Below, piece by piece: positions 1-10,800 of a stretch of DNA of 64,000 nucleotides (position 1 is its first letter; each line of letters begins with the position of its first letter). Under the pieces are notes generated by a model. The model searched no databases and was not told the origin of the DNA. It saw nothing but the letters and a program-made list of their open reading frames with translations. This stretch comes from Ailurus styani. Its lineage: Eukaryota > Chordata > Mammalia > Carnivora > Ailuridae. The translations under genes were made by a program, and so were the position numbers. The DNA lies in assembly GCA_002007465.1 (NCBI GenBank), contig LNAC01000102.1, forward strand, positions 797,703-861,702. Direction: 5' to 3'.

Positions 1-1152
1 TCAGAGCTCTTCTCTGACAGCCCCTTCCTCATATCTACTGCTCTGAAAGCTCACTGGTGTCCACACATGGAATGAGAACACATATCTACATTACTCTGAA
101 AAATCTGGGACTGTACATTGGCCAGAAATAGTAGCAAGCAGTTAGAGAGCTGATGAAAAGCAATTTGAGAAAAGAAATGAAATTGTACCCCAATATTAGT
201 ATCTTTTAGTATGCCTCATCAAGGGCTCACAAAATATATCTAGCCAAGATCTTCCTTTCTCAAAAAAAAATATAATCCATTCACAAAATAGAATAAGCAG
301 CTGTTAGTTAGGGAAACTGCATTTAAAAATATGTTACTTGTGCATAAAGAAGTTGCTAGAGCTGAAAATCCCTTCAGATAGGAGTCAGATCATTTCCCTA
401 TAAATTTACTATCTAATTAGGACACTCCTAAAATATACCTTTTAAGCTGTCTTTTACATTTAAAAGAAATTTTCCCCTTGCAGGAGATGAAGAAGCCTGT
501 ATTTTCCAAAATACCAACTATTTTTATCCCTGTGACTTGGTCCTGATCACAATTGTTGCGACAGTGATTTTTGGAAACATCTGTAGGAGTTTGGGGGGGA
601 AGGAGGCTAGAACATCTTTTTCTACAGGTGCTATTACAAAGCCCTGGACAGTTGTGACTTTTGCAGCAAAAATATGCAGCCCTTTGTCAGCCAGCATTGC
701 TTTGTTTCTTTCTGATCAAGGATTCTAATACCCTGGCACAGTAAATTCAAGGATACAATCCAGGCCACTTGAAGAGAGGCAAATCTGAGCACTACCATCA
801 TCAATTATAACCTAGGGCAGATCCAATATTTTCTCTCTCCAATGGTGCCACCCACCGTATCTTTCAGTCATTAAGGAAGCACACCTGTAATAGGTTAGAG
901 TACCTCCAGGCTAATGAGGCAACTGCAGGCAATTCTGAAAATAAGGAAAAAACCACCACAGTCCTGATTTGGTTTTAAGCAATCATGCAGTTCCCTTATA
1001 CCCACGTCTTCCAAAAACACCTTTTCCGTGGCAAGCAAAGTTACTGATGATGCACGTGGCTTTAGTCACAGTGATGCATTAGGTAAGTAGGTGTGTGCTG
1101 AGTACCAGGGGGTGCTCCAAAATGCATCTCCATTATCTTCCACTTGTCTTCT
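1..1152 (-). other. SH3BGRL2: SH3BGRL2 3' UTR (incomplete)
   Basis: Directly downstream of the TAG in transcript orientation. I scanned it for AATAAA and ATTAAA on the minus strand and found neither, so the cleavage site is probably beyond the left edge. No SINE, LINE or simple repeat is evident in it, which contrasts with the introns and fits a retained UTR. A plus-strand 63-codon ORF at 537-728 is not supported. Confidence 0.75.
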
Positions 1153-1164
1153 CTAAGGTTCTGC
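1153..1164 (-). CDS. SH3BGRL2: SH3BGRL2 terminal coding exon 4 (AEP-stop)
   Basis: Only twelve coding bases, GCAGAACCTTAG, encode Ala-Glu-Pro and stop. They follow a good acceptor: a pyrimidine run ending ttttaaatag. The frame is phase 0 from exon 3, and the tail AEP matches the known C-terminus of the family member. Because the coding piece is so short, gene finders would miss it; I accept it because acceptor, frame, terminal residues and total length (107) all agree. The rest of the exon is 3' UTR. Confidence 0.9.
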   Translation of the reverse strand, partial: AEP

Positions 1165-1166
1165 CT

Positions 1167-2260
1167 ATTTAAAAAAAGAAAAAAGGTCACTTGTTGCATT
1201 GGGTTGACAAGAAAATTCACTCTGGCAATGATGTTTTAAATGTCAGGAATGGAGATGTTGAAAATCACAATAAATCACCCCCACGTCATTGATGAGATCA
1301 AGTCCTAAGTTTCAGCATCAGCACAGATTGCAATCATACCCACCCGACCTGCCAAATATAAAAGTGGAAAGGAAGCTACATGTTTCCAGTGACTGCACTG
1401 ACCAGGATTTACTAGCTGTTGTGTACTTTGAATATCATCCCTGAATGGCAGGCATCCCTAAGCAGAAATTTCTACTCCAGGCCCTGCTTTGCGTCTAATT
1501 AAACAACAAACCTGATGGTTTTCCACCTGAAAATTATTGGTGAAAAGGCCTCCTTTTCTCTTAGGTATGTACCCATGGTGGGTTGGCTTCTACCGCCTCC
1601 AACCAGCCAAAGGAGGAAATGGGGTCCCCTAGGGTTTCTATCCTTTCAATCTCTTGAGAAAAGTGAGAAACCTGTATTTTAAATATTAGCAACACACTTA
1701 AGTTCTTTTCAAAGTTCTGTGTAGGACAAATGCATCTGGAGCCAATATGGCCTACAGGCCACCATTTTGTGACCTCTCACCTTCCTCTGCCCTGTCTATT
1801 TCTGAGAACTGCCCAGAGTCCATCTTCTACCTGGGCCTGTTGGGCTTGTGAACGTTCTTTTCCAACCATCTCTTTACTCTCTCCTCACTGTGCAAGAGCA
1901 ATTACAGATGCTAACGGTGTTTTATATGTTCCTTGGTGGGCTTTCTAGCCCTACTGTTCATGTACATATACTGCAGAGATGGAGGGAAAGGAAAGGGGAA
2001 AAGGGGGCTTCTTCCATCTTTCAGTACTTTGTACCCATGAATGCTCTGTCTAGGCCTCTGAGTGTGGATTGCGGACTGAGTGTGTATTACTACCAAGGTA
2101 AAAAAAAAAAAAATAGATAAATAAGTAGGAAGGGGGTTAAAGCTGAATTGCTCTTAAACATATTTTCACCTCTCCTTTGCCAAGAGTGCGTTGCTATTAA
2201 CCCTGAAGGCCCGGACTGATTCACAAACACTGCGCCATGGACTTCCACTCTGGTTCTATG
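1167..2260. other. intron 3, repeat-poor segment
   Basis: No repeat family or gene recognised. A short poly(A) run lies at 2101-2113. The plus-strand ORFs at 1730-1948 and 1848-2120 overlap one another in different frames and show no known protein. Confidence 0.5.
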
Positions 2261-3662
2261 TGCTCCTGCTCATATGACTGACTGAGGGCTGGAATATGGT
2301 GGGCTGGATGGGGGGTGCTGCCCACTCATATGACTGACTGCAGGCTGGAATATGGTGGGCTGGATGGGGGTGCTGCCCACTCATATGACTGACTGACTGC
2401 GGGGCTGGAATATGGTGGGCTGGATGGGGGGTGCTGCCCACTCATATGACTGACTGAGGGCTGGAATATGGTGGGCTGGATGGGGTGCTGCCCACTCATA
2501 TGACTGACTGAGGGCTGGAATATGGTGGGCTGGATGGAGGTGCTGCCCACTCATATGACTGACTGCGGGCTGGAATATGGTGGGCTGGATGGGGGTGCTG
2601 CCCACTCATATGACTGACTGCGGGGCTGGAATATGGTGGGCTGGTTGGGGGTGCTGCCCACTCTTATGACTGACTGAGGGCTGGAATATGGTGGACTGGA
2701 TGGGGGTGCTGCCCACTCATATGACTGACTGAGGGCTGGAATATGGTGGGCTGGATGGGGGGTGCTGCCCACTCATATGACTGACTGCGGGGCTGGAATA
2801 TGGTGGGCTGGTTGGGGGTGCTGCCCACTCTTATGACTGACTGAGGGCTGGAATATGGTGGACTGGATGGGGGTGCTGCCCACTCATATGACTGACTGAG
2901 GGCTGGAATATGGTGGGCTGGATGGGGGGTGCTGCCCACTCATATGACTGACTGCGGGGCTGGAATATGGTGGGCTGGTTGGGGGTGCTGCCCACTCTTA
3001 TGACTGACTGAGGGCTGGAATATGGTGGACTGGATGGGGGTGCTGCCCACTCATATGACTGACTGAGGGCTGGAATATGGTGGGCTGGATGGGGGGTGCT
3101 GCCCACTCATATGACTGACTGCGGGGCTGGAATATGGTGGGCTGGTTGGGGGTGCTGCCCACTCTTATGACTGACTGAGGGCTGGAATATGGTGGACTGG
3201 ATGGGGGTGCTGCCCACTCATATGACTGACTGAGGGCTGGAATATGGTGGGCTGGATGGGGGGTGCTGCCCACTCATATGACTGACTGCGGGGCTGGAAT
3301 ATGGTGGGCTGGTTGGGGGTGCTGCCCACTCTTATGACTGACTGAGGGCTGGAATATGGTGGACTGGATGGGGGTGCTGCCCACTCATATGACTGACTGA
3401 GGGCTGGAATATGGTGGGCTGGATGGGGGGGGCTGCCCACTCATATGACTGACTGCGGGGCTGGAATATGGTGGGCTGGTTGGGGGTGCTGCCCACTCTT
3501 ATGACTGACTGAGGGCTGGAATATGGTGGACTGGATGGGGGTGCTGCCCACTCATATGACTGACTGAGGGCTGGAATATGGTGGGCTGGATGGGGGGTGC
3601 TGCCCACTCATATGACTGACTGCGGGCTGGAATATGGTGGGCTGGATGGGGGGTGCTGCCCA
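2261..3662. repeat. G-rich minisatellite, ~56-bp unit, 167-bp higher-order repeat
   Basis: About 25 tandem units. A unit reads GGGCTGGAATATGGTGGGCT, then GGATGGGGGGTGCTGCCCAC, then TCATATGACTGACTGA. From about 2600 the array is built of three-unit blocks. A variant unit with CTTATGAC in place of CATATGAC recurs at 2663, 2830, 2997, 3164, 3331 and 3498, exactly 167 bp apart. It is always followed by a unit with GGACTGGATG and then one ending CTGCGGGG. The left part (2261-2600) holds single units with small length differences. The first unit is partial and the last stops at CTGCCCA before unique sequence. It lies in intron 3; the G-rich strand is the template strand, so the pre-mRNA copy is C-rich. 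Confidence 0.97.
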
Positions 3663-4763
3663 GGGCTTTTAATGCCTTTGGAATGGTCGACAGAAATCAA
3701 GCAGCTGTCAATGGCACCAGAAGACCAACTTTAATACTGTGACCACAAGTCATGTGAAAATGCATATTTTTATAGATTATAGGCTTCCTGGGAAATTAAT
3801 GAGAAAATAAATATTTTTAAAGAGTAAAAAAAGTCAGCCTTCAGAGTCTCTAAGGAATCTGCCTCTTCAGGGAAAAATGAGAACAAAGATGGAAACCACA
3901 CAGTATTTTTTTTTAAAGGGTTTTTTTTTTTTTTTGCATAGATAATGATGTCCACTAGATTTATACATCCTTTAGATGACTCCCACCCATGTTTTTTCCA
4001 GGTCTTTGAAGATAAGTGTGGATTGTTTAATATCTTCGGATGAAATATGTTATAAAAATACTACAATTTTCCTAACAAGTATTCCAATGTTCCATCTTTA
4101 TAAAGATAGTTTTAAGAACCTTTAAATATTATATGTGTGGGTTTTGCCACTGTTTAAAACATATGCATGGAAACCACCCACAACCATCTGTGGACTTAGT
4201 AATGTAAAAACAAAGCAAGATTTCACATCGGCTATGAACTGCGGGTGCTGGTGTATAATTTATATTATTGATAGTCCCTGCTTTCCTCCTATAGGTGTTC
4301 CGGAAATGGTAGAGATCCTGGGTAGCCTCAAAAGATCTATTGCTTACAGACATCAAAGTACGCAGTACTGTACTTTCATTTCAATTCAGTGTTAAAAATA
4401 GACACTTTAGAATTCAGTCTCAATTTGAAATATAGTCAAAACCTCAACTGCTTTGTATATAAAGACTGCAAGGAAATATACCCAAAAAAGTTAACATGCT
4501 TATATATGGGTGGTGGGATAATAGGTGATTTTTATTTTCTACTCTATACTTTTATATTTTCCTAAATGAGCCTTTCCTAAATGAAGCTGATTTCATAATC
4601 AGAAGAAAATAGTTTTTAAAGGGGGAAATAAAATATTACCTTATTTAATAAAGAAACGCTATTTTTTATTTTAGAAGTGAATCTATACACTTCATAAACT
4701 TGTAATAATGTATGTAACTTCTGGTCTAAATATTAGAAAAACTTGAGCCTTTTATTTTCCTTC
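3663..4763. other. intron 3, AT-rich segment
   Basis: AT-rich intronic DNA with homopolymer runs at about 3907-3936. I recognise no repeat family. ORFs on both strands around 4130-4395 overlap each other and lack known similarity. Confidence 0.45.
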
Positions 4764-4775
4764 AAAGACATATGA

Positions 4776-4966
4776 TGGGGACGCCTGGGTGGCTCAGTAG
4801 GTTAAGTCACGATCCTTCAGCTCAAGTCATGATCCCAGGCTCCTGGCATTGAGTCCCGCATCAGGCTCCTTGCCCGGCAGGAAGCCTGCTTCTTCCTCTG
4901 CCACTCTGCCTGCTTGTGCTCTTTCGCTCTCTGACAAATAAATAAAAAAAATCTTAAAAAAAAAGA
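4776..4966 (+). mobile_element. CAN-SINE, flanked by 12-bp duplication
   Basis: Starts GGGGACGCCTGGGTGGCTCA (tRNA-like head), has a CT-rich middle and ends AAATAAATAAAAAAAATC plus an A-rich tail. The duplication AAAGACATATGA is at 4764-4775 and 4967-4978. It is antisense to SH3BGRL2 and about 490 bp downstream of exon 3 in transcript order. Confidence 0.95.
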
Positions 4967-4978
4967 AAAGACATATGA

Positions 4979-5452
4979 CATAATAAAGTAGCTTCAAAAA
5001 ACATTTGATTTAGTTTAGGAATTGTAGTGTTTTTTTCAAGGTTGATCATTTATTATTACAGACCATCTCCCTTTCAATGTACAGGAGTTAAATGTGCAAA
5101 AATAAAGAATATGGCTTTGATTCTGCTCTTTCCAAAAATGTGAAGTAACGTAAACTTGCACTTTAAAATAGAAAGCACTTACTACCTAAATTCTTCTTGG
5201 AATAAGGGGATATAAATAAATTAAATTATAGATAAAAATAAACTCTAATACACAGCAACAATTGAAAATTGGAGGAAAAAAACCTGGGCTTCTTTGTGTG
5301 TTTTTATACTGGGTAGTCCCTGACTGTGCATTTGAGCAAGCAAAATTTAAAACTTTGGGAGACCACACACGCATTCCTTTAACACCTTCAATCTCAATCC
5401 CTAGAGACAATTCAAGAAAGATGAATTTTAAAACAAGAAAAGATTTACCTAC
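4979..5452. other. intron 3, exon 3-proximal segment
   Basis: No repeat recognised apart from the bordering SINE tail. It carries the exon 3 donor at its right edge. Confidence 0.4.
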
Positions 5453-5533
5453 CTTTGACGCTAACCGTGGTTTCAGGCCTAAAAATGAATAGACCGTGTT
5501 GCTCTCCTTTGCTTCAAAAAAGCTGTCATAATC
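5453..5533 (-). CDS. SH3BGRL2: SH3BGRL2 coding exon 3 (residues 78-104)
   Basis: A long pyrimidine tract ending in tttttctag precedes GAT; the exon ends AAG before the donor gtaggtaaat. It encodes DYDSFFEAKESNTVYSFLGL followed by KPRLASK, which is the last strand and C-terminal helix of the fold. The frame joins exon 2 (GGA|GAT) and exon 4 (AAG|GCA) without a partial codon. From memory of the human protein, residues 85, 92, 99 and 100 differ (Ala, Tyr, Pro, Arg here); Tyr at 92 is the residue used in the paralogue SH3BGRL. The exon lies in a short plus-strand ORF of no meaning. Confidence 0.95.
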
Positions 5534-6300
5534 CTAGAAAAAAGGGGAAGAGAGGAAAAAAAAAAAAAGCAAACAATTATCAGTATTTGGTGCTTTTGAA
5601 AAATTCTTTATGGAAACAAAAAAAATGCACCATTGCTCCATGCAGGTCAGGGAAGGGCTACATAGAGCTACTGGATTGGCTCTGCTTGAGCATAAAAATT
5701 TCTGAATATGATGATGGGTGTACCATGTTTTTAATACAAGGCCTGTGATAGGATTAAAATGTAAAACATTGACAAGTGAAATCGGAACACGTTCCCTTTC
5801 CCTCTTGTGCCAAACTAACATTTATTTGTGTGAAATCGCTCTGATCAAAGATTTTACTTCCAGGGCTTCAATATGAAAGGCTGACTCCCAATTCCATTCT
5901 TGATATTTTGTTATCTAGGGCTTTTAAAAAAAAAAAATCACTGCATAACCAGAAAGCCATAAAGGCCTCCTTGTGTCAGTGCAAGTGCTTCTATTCTGCT
6001 TTTGAAGTTCCCCACATTCTTTCAGAGTGTGTCTTCAGAGAAAATAAAAAGATCAAATAAAACCTAGAGGAAACTATATCCTCTGTAACATTTATCTTTG
6101 CCTCAGACACAGAATCATTTTTCTCTTCCTACTTTGACAAGAGAAATAAGGAATTCTGATCAATGTGTTCATCAGTTGTTTCTTTTCAAACGTTTGCATA
6201 GATGTAACTATATGGTTTCTAAGTTGAGGTAAAGCAGTCTTAAAATTTGGAAGAAATCCCTTGGATAACTTTATCCGAAGGATAAATGTAAGCAGACAAT
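5534..6300. other. intron 2, exon 3-proximal segment
   Basis: Holds the exon 3 acceptor pyrimidine tract (5536-5572 on the minus strand). Otherwise AT-rich and without recognised repeats. Confidence 0.4.
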
Positions 6301-6304
6301 GATC

Positions 6305-6520
6305 ACAATCGTTTGAGCTATTTGCTCTGCGCCAGGTGCTTCATCATCAGTACTTCATTTAATCCCTACCCTGGACCACTAGGGTGGAGACTGGCTCAGA
6401 GCCAAGAAACATTTTGCCCAAGTTTGAAAGGCAATCCAAGAAAGAGCTGAGATTTGGGGCCAAGTCTCACTGACATTAACATCAACACTTTTTGGACTCT
6501 GTGATGCTTCCTGGCCAAGA
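6305..6520 (+). repeat. MIR-like ancient SINE
   Basis: Diverged tRNA-SINE core: CTCTGCGCCAGGTGCTTCAT, then ATTTAATCCCTACCCTGGA, then TTTGCCCAAGTTTGAAAGGC. This is the usual MIR order of words. Confidence 0.65.
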
Positions 6521-6959
6521 GAAAACCAGGTGTGGGACACCCTGTATATCAGAGTCACTGAGTCCTCATGAATTCGCTGCTGAGCCGAGCCAATGGCATC
6601 ACAGATATTTCTGAAACCAGTCTAGGAATCTAAATGAGAGTCCATAACTTAGAGAATGGAGATTAGCTTCTTGCAAAGGATGCCTCAATGATGAAAAAGA
6701 TCTTTGAATTATTTCAGTCTGTATAGAGACTCTCTTGTTAAATGCTTTAGCAAGTTGAGTCTCATGTGATTTGGAAGGTAGCTTGATTTTAATTCACGAT
6801 CCTCTCAGCCTCAGGCCTTCCACTCGCTGTTCTTTCTGTAGCTCTTCAGGTGGTAGGTCCCTGTGCAAGTTAGGAGCAGGCCTAATACAGCACACTGCCC
6901 AAGAGAGCCTTCCTTGACCTGATGAGAAGGAACAATCCATCTGAAAAGGGATGCTCAGC

Positions 6960-7830
6960 AAAAAACCTATGTCAAAAATGGCATTTTAAAGCTGAAACCT
7001 GAAGGGGGAGAAGAGTTGACCAAGTAAAGGGTTGGGACAGAGGCATTCAGTACAGGGAACAGCACTGGTAAAGAGTGAAGCTGGCAAGTCTGACAGGGAT
7101 GAACATATGCCAGACTGTGTAACACCAAGAAAAAGGTTTTGAATTTTATCTTAAGTACAAAAGGAAATCATGTATGGGTTCAGGCAAGGAGCAGAATGAT
7201 CTAGTTTCTTTTAAGAAAATAGCTAAGTCAGGGGCACCTGGGTGGCTCAGTCCGTTAAGCACCCGACTCTTGATGTCGGCTCAGGTCATAATCTCAGGGT
7301 CCTGTGATCGAGCCCCACATTGCACTCTGTGCTCAGTGGGGAGTCTGCTGGAGATTCTCTCTCTTGCCTTCTGCCCCTCCCCCTGCTCACGTGCACACTC
7401 TCTAAATACATGGATGAAATCTTTTAAAAAAGAAAGAAAGAAAGAAAATAGCTATTCTCTGTGCGGAGAATGGCTCAGAGAAGTCCTACAAGAAGGAAAG
7501 CAGGGAGAAAAGTCAAAAGAGTATTGGGGTAATCCAAGTAAAAAGAAGCCTGAACCCAAGCAATGATAATGGAGATAAGAGAAAAGCTGACAGACTCGAG
7601 ATAGATTTTGGAGGAAGAACTGACCATACTCGCCTGTAGAACGAGGGGGAGGGGGTTAGGGAGAGTTAAGACTTAAGGCAGCTCTGACAGGAAAGACCAG
7701 AGAAAAAGCAGATGTGAGAATAAGGCTGAAGTGGTTTCAAAACTGTACGGGACATCCAAGTGAAGAAGATATCAAGTGGGCAGCTGGAGGTTTCTAGTGA
7801 GTCGAGGACATTACAGATTTCATAGTTTAT
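6960..7830 (+). repeat. ancient interspersed repeat of unnamed family, split by a SINE
   Basis: Contains phrases that recur across mammalian genomes, such as GGGAACAGCACTGGTAAAG, GTTTTGAATTTTATCTTAAG, TGGGGTAATCCAAG and GACATCCAAGTGAAGAAG. I recognise the pattern but not the family name with certainty. The SINE at 7226-7441 interrupts it. Confidence 0.45.
7226..7441 (+). mobile_element. CAN-SINE, flanked by 13-bp duplication
   Basis: Head GGGGCACCTGGGTGGCTCAG at 7231, CT-rich body, and a tail grown into a (GAAA)n run. The duplication AAGAAAATAGCTA is at 7213-7225 and 7442-7454. Confidence 0.94.
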
Positions 7831-7841
7831 GGAAAAATTTG

Positions 7842-10800
7842 TAATTTTTTATAAGAAAAACTATGTCACAAATAATACAGGTCTAACAGAAGTGAGGTAA
7901 AATCCCATGAACTAAAAAGGTTACAAATATTCTTTGTAACAAAGGTATTTCCAAATAGCTGAATACCATTTTACTAATCTGGGTTCGAGAAATAATCCTG
8001 TTCAATGCATACTTTCTCTGACTTTAACCTCACTATGCCTAGGGGGCTTCTTACCTGAATATTGAACTGGATCCTCCCAATAGCTTAGAAATTGTCACTT
8101 AAGGTAATTAACTCCTTTCAAAGCGACAAATATAAGATTTGGTAATTAACTTTAAAAGCAGAATAATTTAAAGGCAGTAATTTTTAAAAGTGCATGTTAG
8201 AATAGTACCTGACACACACCAGGTTACCAGTATTTGTCAAGTGGATGAATGAGTTGTTTTTGCTAATTAATGACTGATGGGTCATGTTTTAGGTAATCTC
8301 ATGCTAGTAACATAATCTGACTGAATCCTACCGTACTACGGGTTCTTAAAAATTATGTAAAAAAATTATTTTCTGTTATTTAAAAGTCTGATGAATCCTA
8401 AAGTGTAAAGGGTTTTCAGTTATTTTTTTGGTCATATTGAGGCAAAGAGTAGGTGGTTGATAATTCAAAATCTAGGATTTCTTACTAGTTAATACCTCCT
8501 TTTAGAGATAATAAATTAAACAGTATGACTGAAATAATTTCAGAATAAAATAGTATTAGAAATCTTTAAATGACCTCCTCTTAAGACGTAAGTTCTTATG
8601 GCCTTAGGCATTCCCCAGTAAAAGAGAAAGATCTGCTTTCTTAACAAATTTATCTCATTTATCAGGCTTCTATTTTTAAAAATATATTAAGGTTTACACT
8701 GCAAAAGTCAAAAGCACTGTATTTTAAAAACTCACTATAAAGCTTTGAAATAGGCTTGCTGAATTCCTTATAGTCAAAGACACTCTCTGTGAAATGTCTG
8801 TAAATACACATCTGCAAATTATACATTTCAGCACAATCAACCTTCTGAAACTGTACAATATAATGATCAGTTAATATTACCTTTGGAGAAGGGTACAAAT
8901 ATACAAAGCATATTCAAGGTAAAATTGCCCGGTTTCAGAAGCTAGTACGTTTTTATTACACGTAAGACAAAAGATGAAAAACTCACTTTGTTTCTAGTGC
9001 AAGAAAAGAGAAGTTTCAGGAGTATACAGGTATCAACATAACTGAGCACTACTACTAATGGAACATCTATCTAAATGCTGTAAATTTAAGAAAAATAAAG
9101 CAAGCTAAACAGCTGTTAAGAAGGGGGAAAAAGGTTCTGTCGTCTATACTTCTGTTTGCATTCAAGTGAAAACTAACCTCAGAAAATTTATAAGCTCATG
9201 ATAAAATCTGCAACAGGTAGAGTGCACAATAGCCTCATTCTTCCAGAGAGCTCACTTAAGTACATTACCCGTACACCATGATTAGACTATTATGTACTAA
9301 GACAAGCATTTGAGACAAAGACCTTAAAGTTCTGTGCCCTTTTAGTGTTCCCTAGGAGAACAGTGAGGAAACCCACGGCAGCCACGCGGCTAAGCTGGAT
9401 CGCTTCCCACGCTAAGTCAATGACAATTAAGTGACAGACCCATATAATTTCTACATGCCAAGGGCATATCCAAACAGGAGGCTGTGGGGTATAAAAACAA
9501 TACATGGCTTATAAGGAAATGGTGGCAGCAATCGGTTCTAACCGAGCCAAAGCAAATTTGGTTTACCCAAAGAAGAAAACAATTTTTTTTAATTCTTTTT
9601 AAGATGACCAGTGTTATTGCTGCTGCAGCTGAAAATGGGGAGAGGCTCCTTCTTAAAATTTTCAAGCCTGAGGGTAGCCTCTGAGCAGAATATCTTAATT
9701 TAATGGTTAAGGACCATGAATGCTCTGTTCTATTTTATAAAAATCTTGATGCAGAAGGAAAAAATAGTTGACAGTTCCAATCCTGGTAGGGTATGTAAGA
9801 TGTATTTGTCTGAAACAGCTTCATTCAGCAATTTCTATGCCAAACACCAAAAATACAGTTAAGCCCAAAGCTGAAGATTTTAAATTCCTAATTCATGTTT
9901 AACATTTCTGACCATGCTGGTACAAGATGGCAGAGCGAGCAAATACATCGACCCAAGCACCAACTAAAACTGAATGGAAAAAAATTTTTGCGTTAAACAT
10001 AGGAGAAGCAACCAGCAATAAGATTTTAAGAAATACCCAGAGGAGTTAAGAGGCTAAAATTAATTAAGAGAATCTCTTGGATATTGACATTTATGTCATT
10101 CTTCTTTAAGCCACAGGGATTTCGTAAAATACGATAATATGCCCTCCTCTATGACAGTGCACACAACTTAAGAGCTCTATAGAGATTAGCATTTACAGGT
10201 TCATAACAAAATAAATATGAGATATGTTTATATATTATATTTTATAATAGTTATTAAAGTCACAGAGGAGAATATGACATATAAGCTTTAGCAATGCTGT
10301 GCGTGGGGGTGTGTGTGGGTGTGTGTGAATCAATGTGGGGGAGAAATGAGAGAAGCTATTAAGAATGCAGATTTCTCTTCCTCTTTCAAAGAAAAACGTG
10401 CTGTCTAAAGTTTTATATCAAGGAATATAGGCACAAAATGGTGATAACCAAGAAAACTGCGAAGCAGAACCTCAAAGGAGAGGCTATCTCTTGGGAGACC
10501 AGGGGAGGGCACATACAAAGCAGGGCAGAGGACACATGACTTTTCACTTTTGACCCTCCTCTATTGTCTTAACGTTGATAGTATTAACATGGCCTTAGTG
10601 TCTTTAACAGTTTTGTTTTCTTGTCATTAACTCTACTGCATAAGGCTCAGAAAGGGAAACATTTTAACTGAAAGAAAACCTCAAACGTGAATCCTATTTA
10701 AGATACACTGTCAAACATGCAACTGGGGCAGCCTGACCTGTCTGGATGAAGGTTTTCAATATTCATGGCACAAGCCATCGTTTTCATGAAAGACACGTCC

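Noticed and set aside
2256..3607. Repeated 61- to 91-codon ORFs on the minus strand across the minisatellite
   Set aside because: They restart every 167 bp because the block is not a multiple of three and stops occur in each frame. They are by-products of the repeat, not a repetitive protein.
2261..3662. CRISPR-like look of evenly spaced repeats
   Set aside because: Units are contiguous tandem copies with no unique spacers, in an intron of an animal gene.
7174..7566. 130-codon plus-strand ORF
   Set aside because: It runs through a CAN-SINE and an old repeat; no protein similarity.
9900..10030. Possible processed pseudogene or L1 5' text (ACAAGATGGCAGAGC)
   Set aside because: Too short and diverged to assign; no continuous frame.
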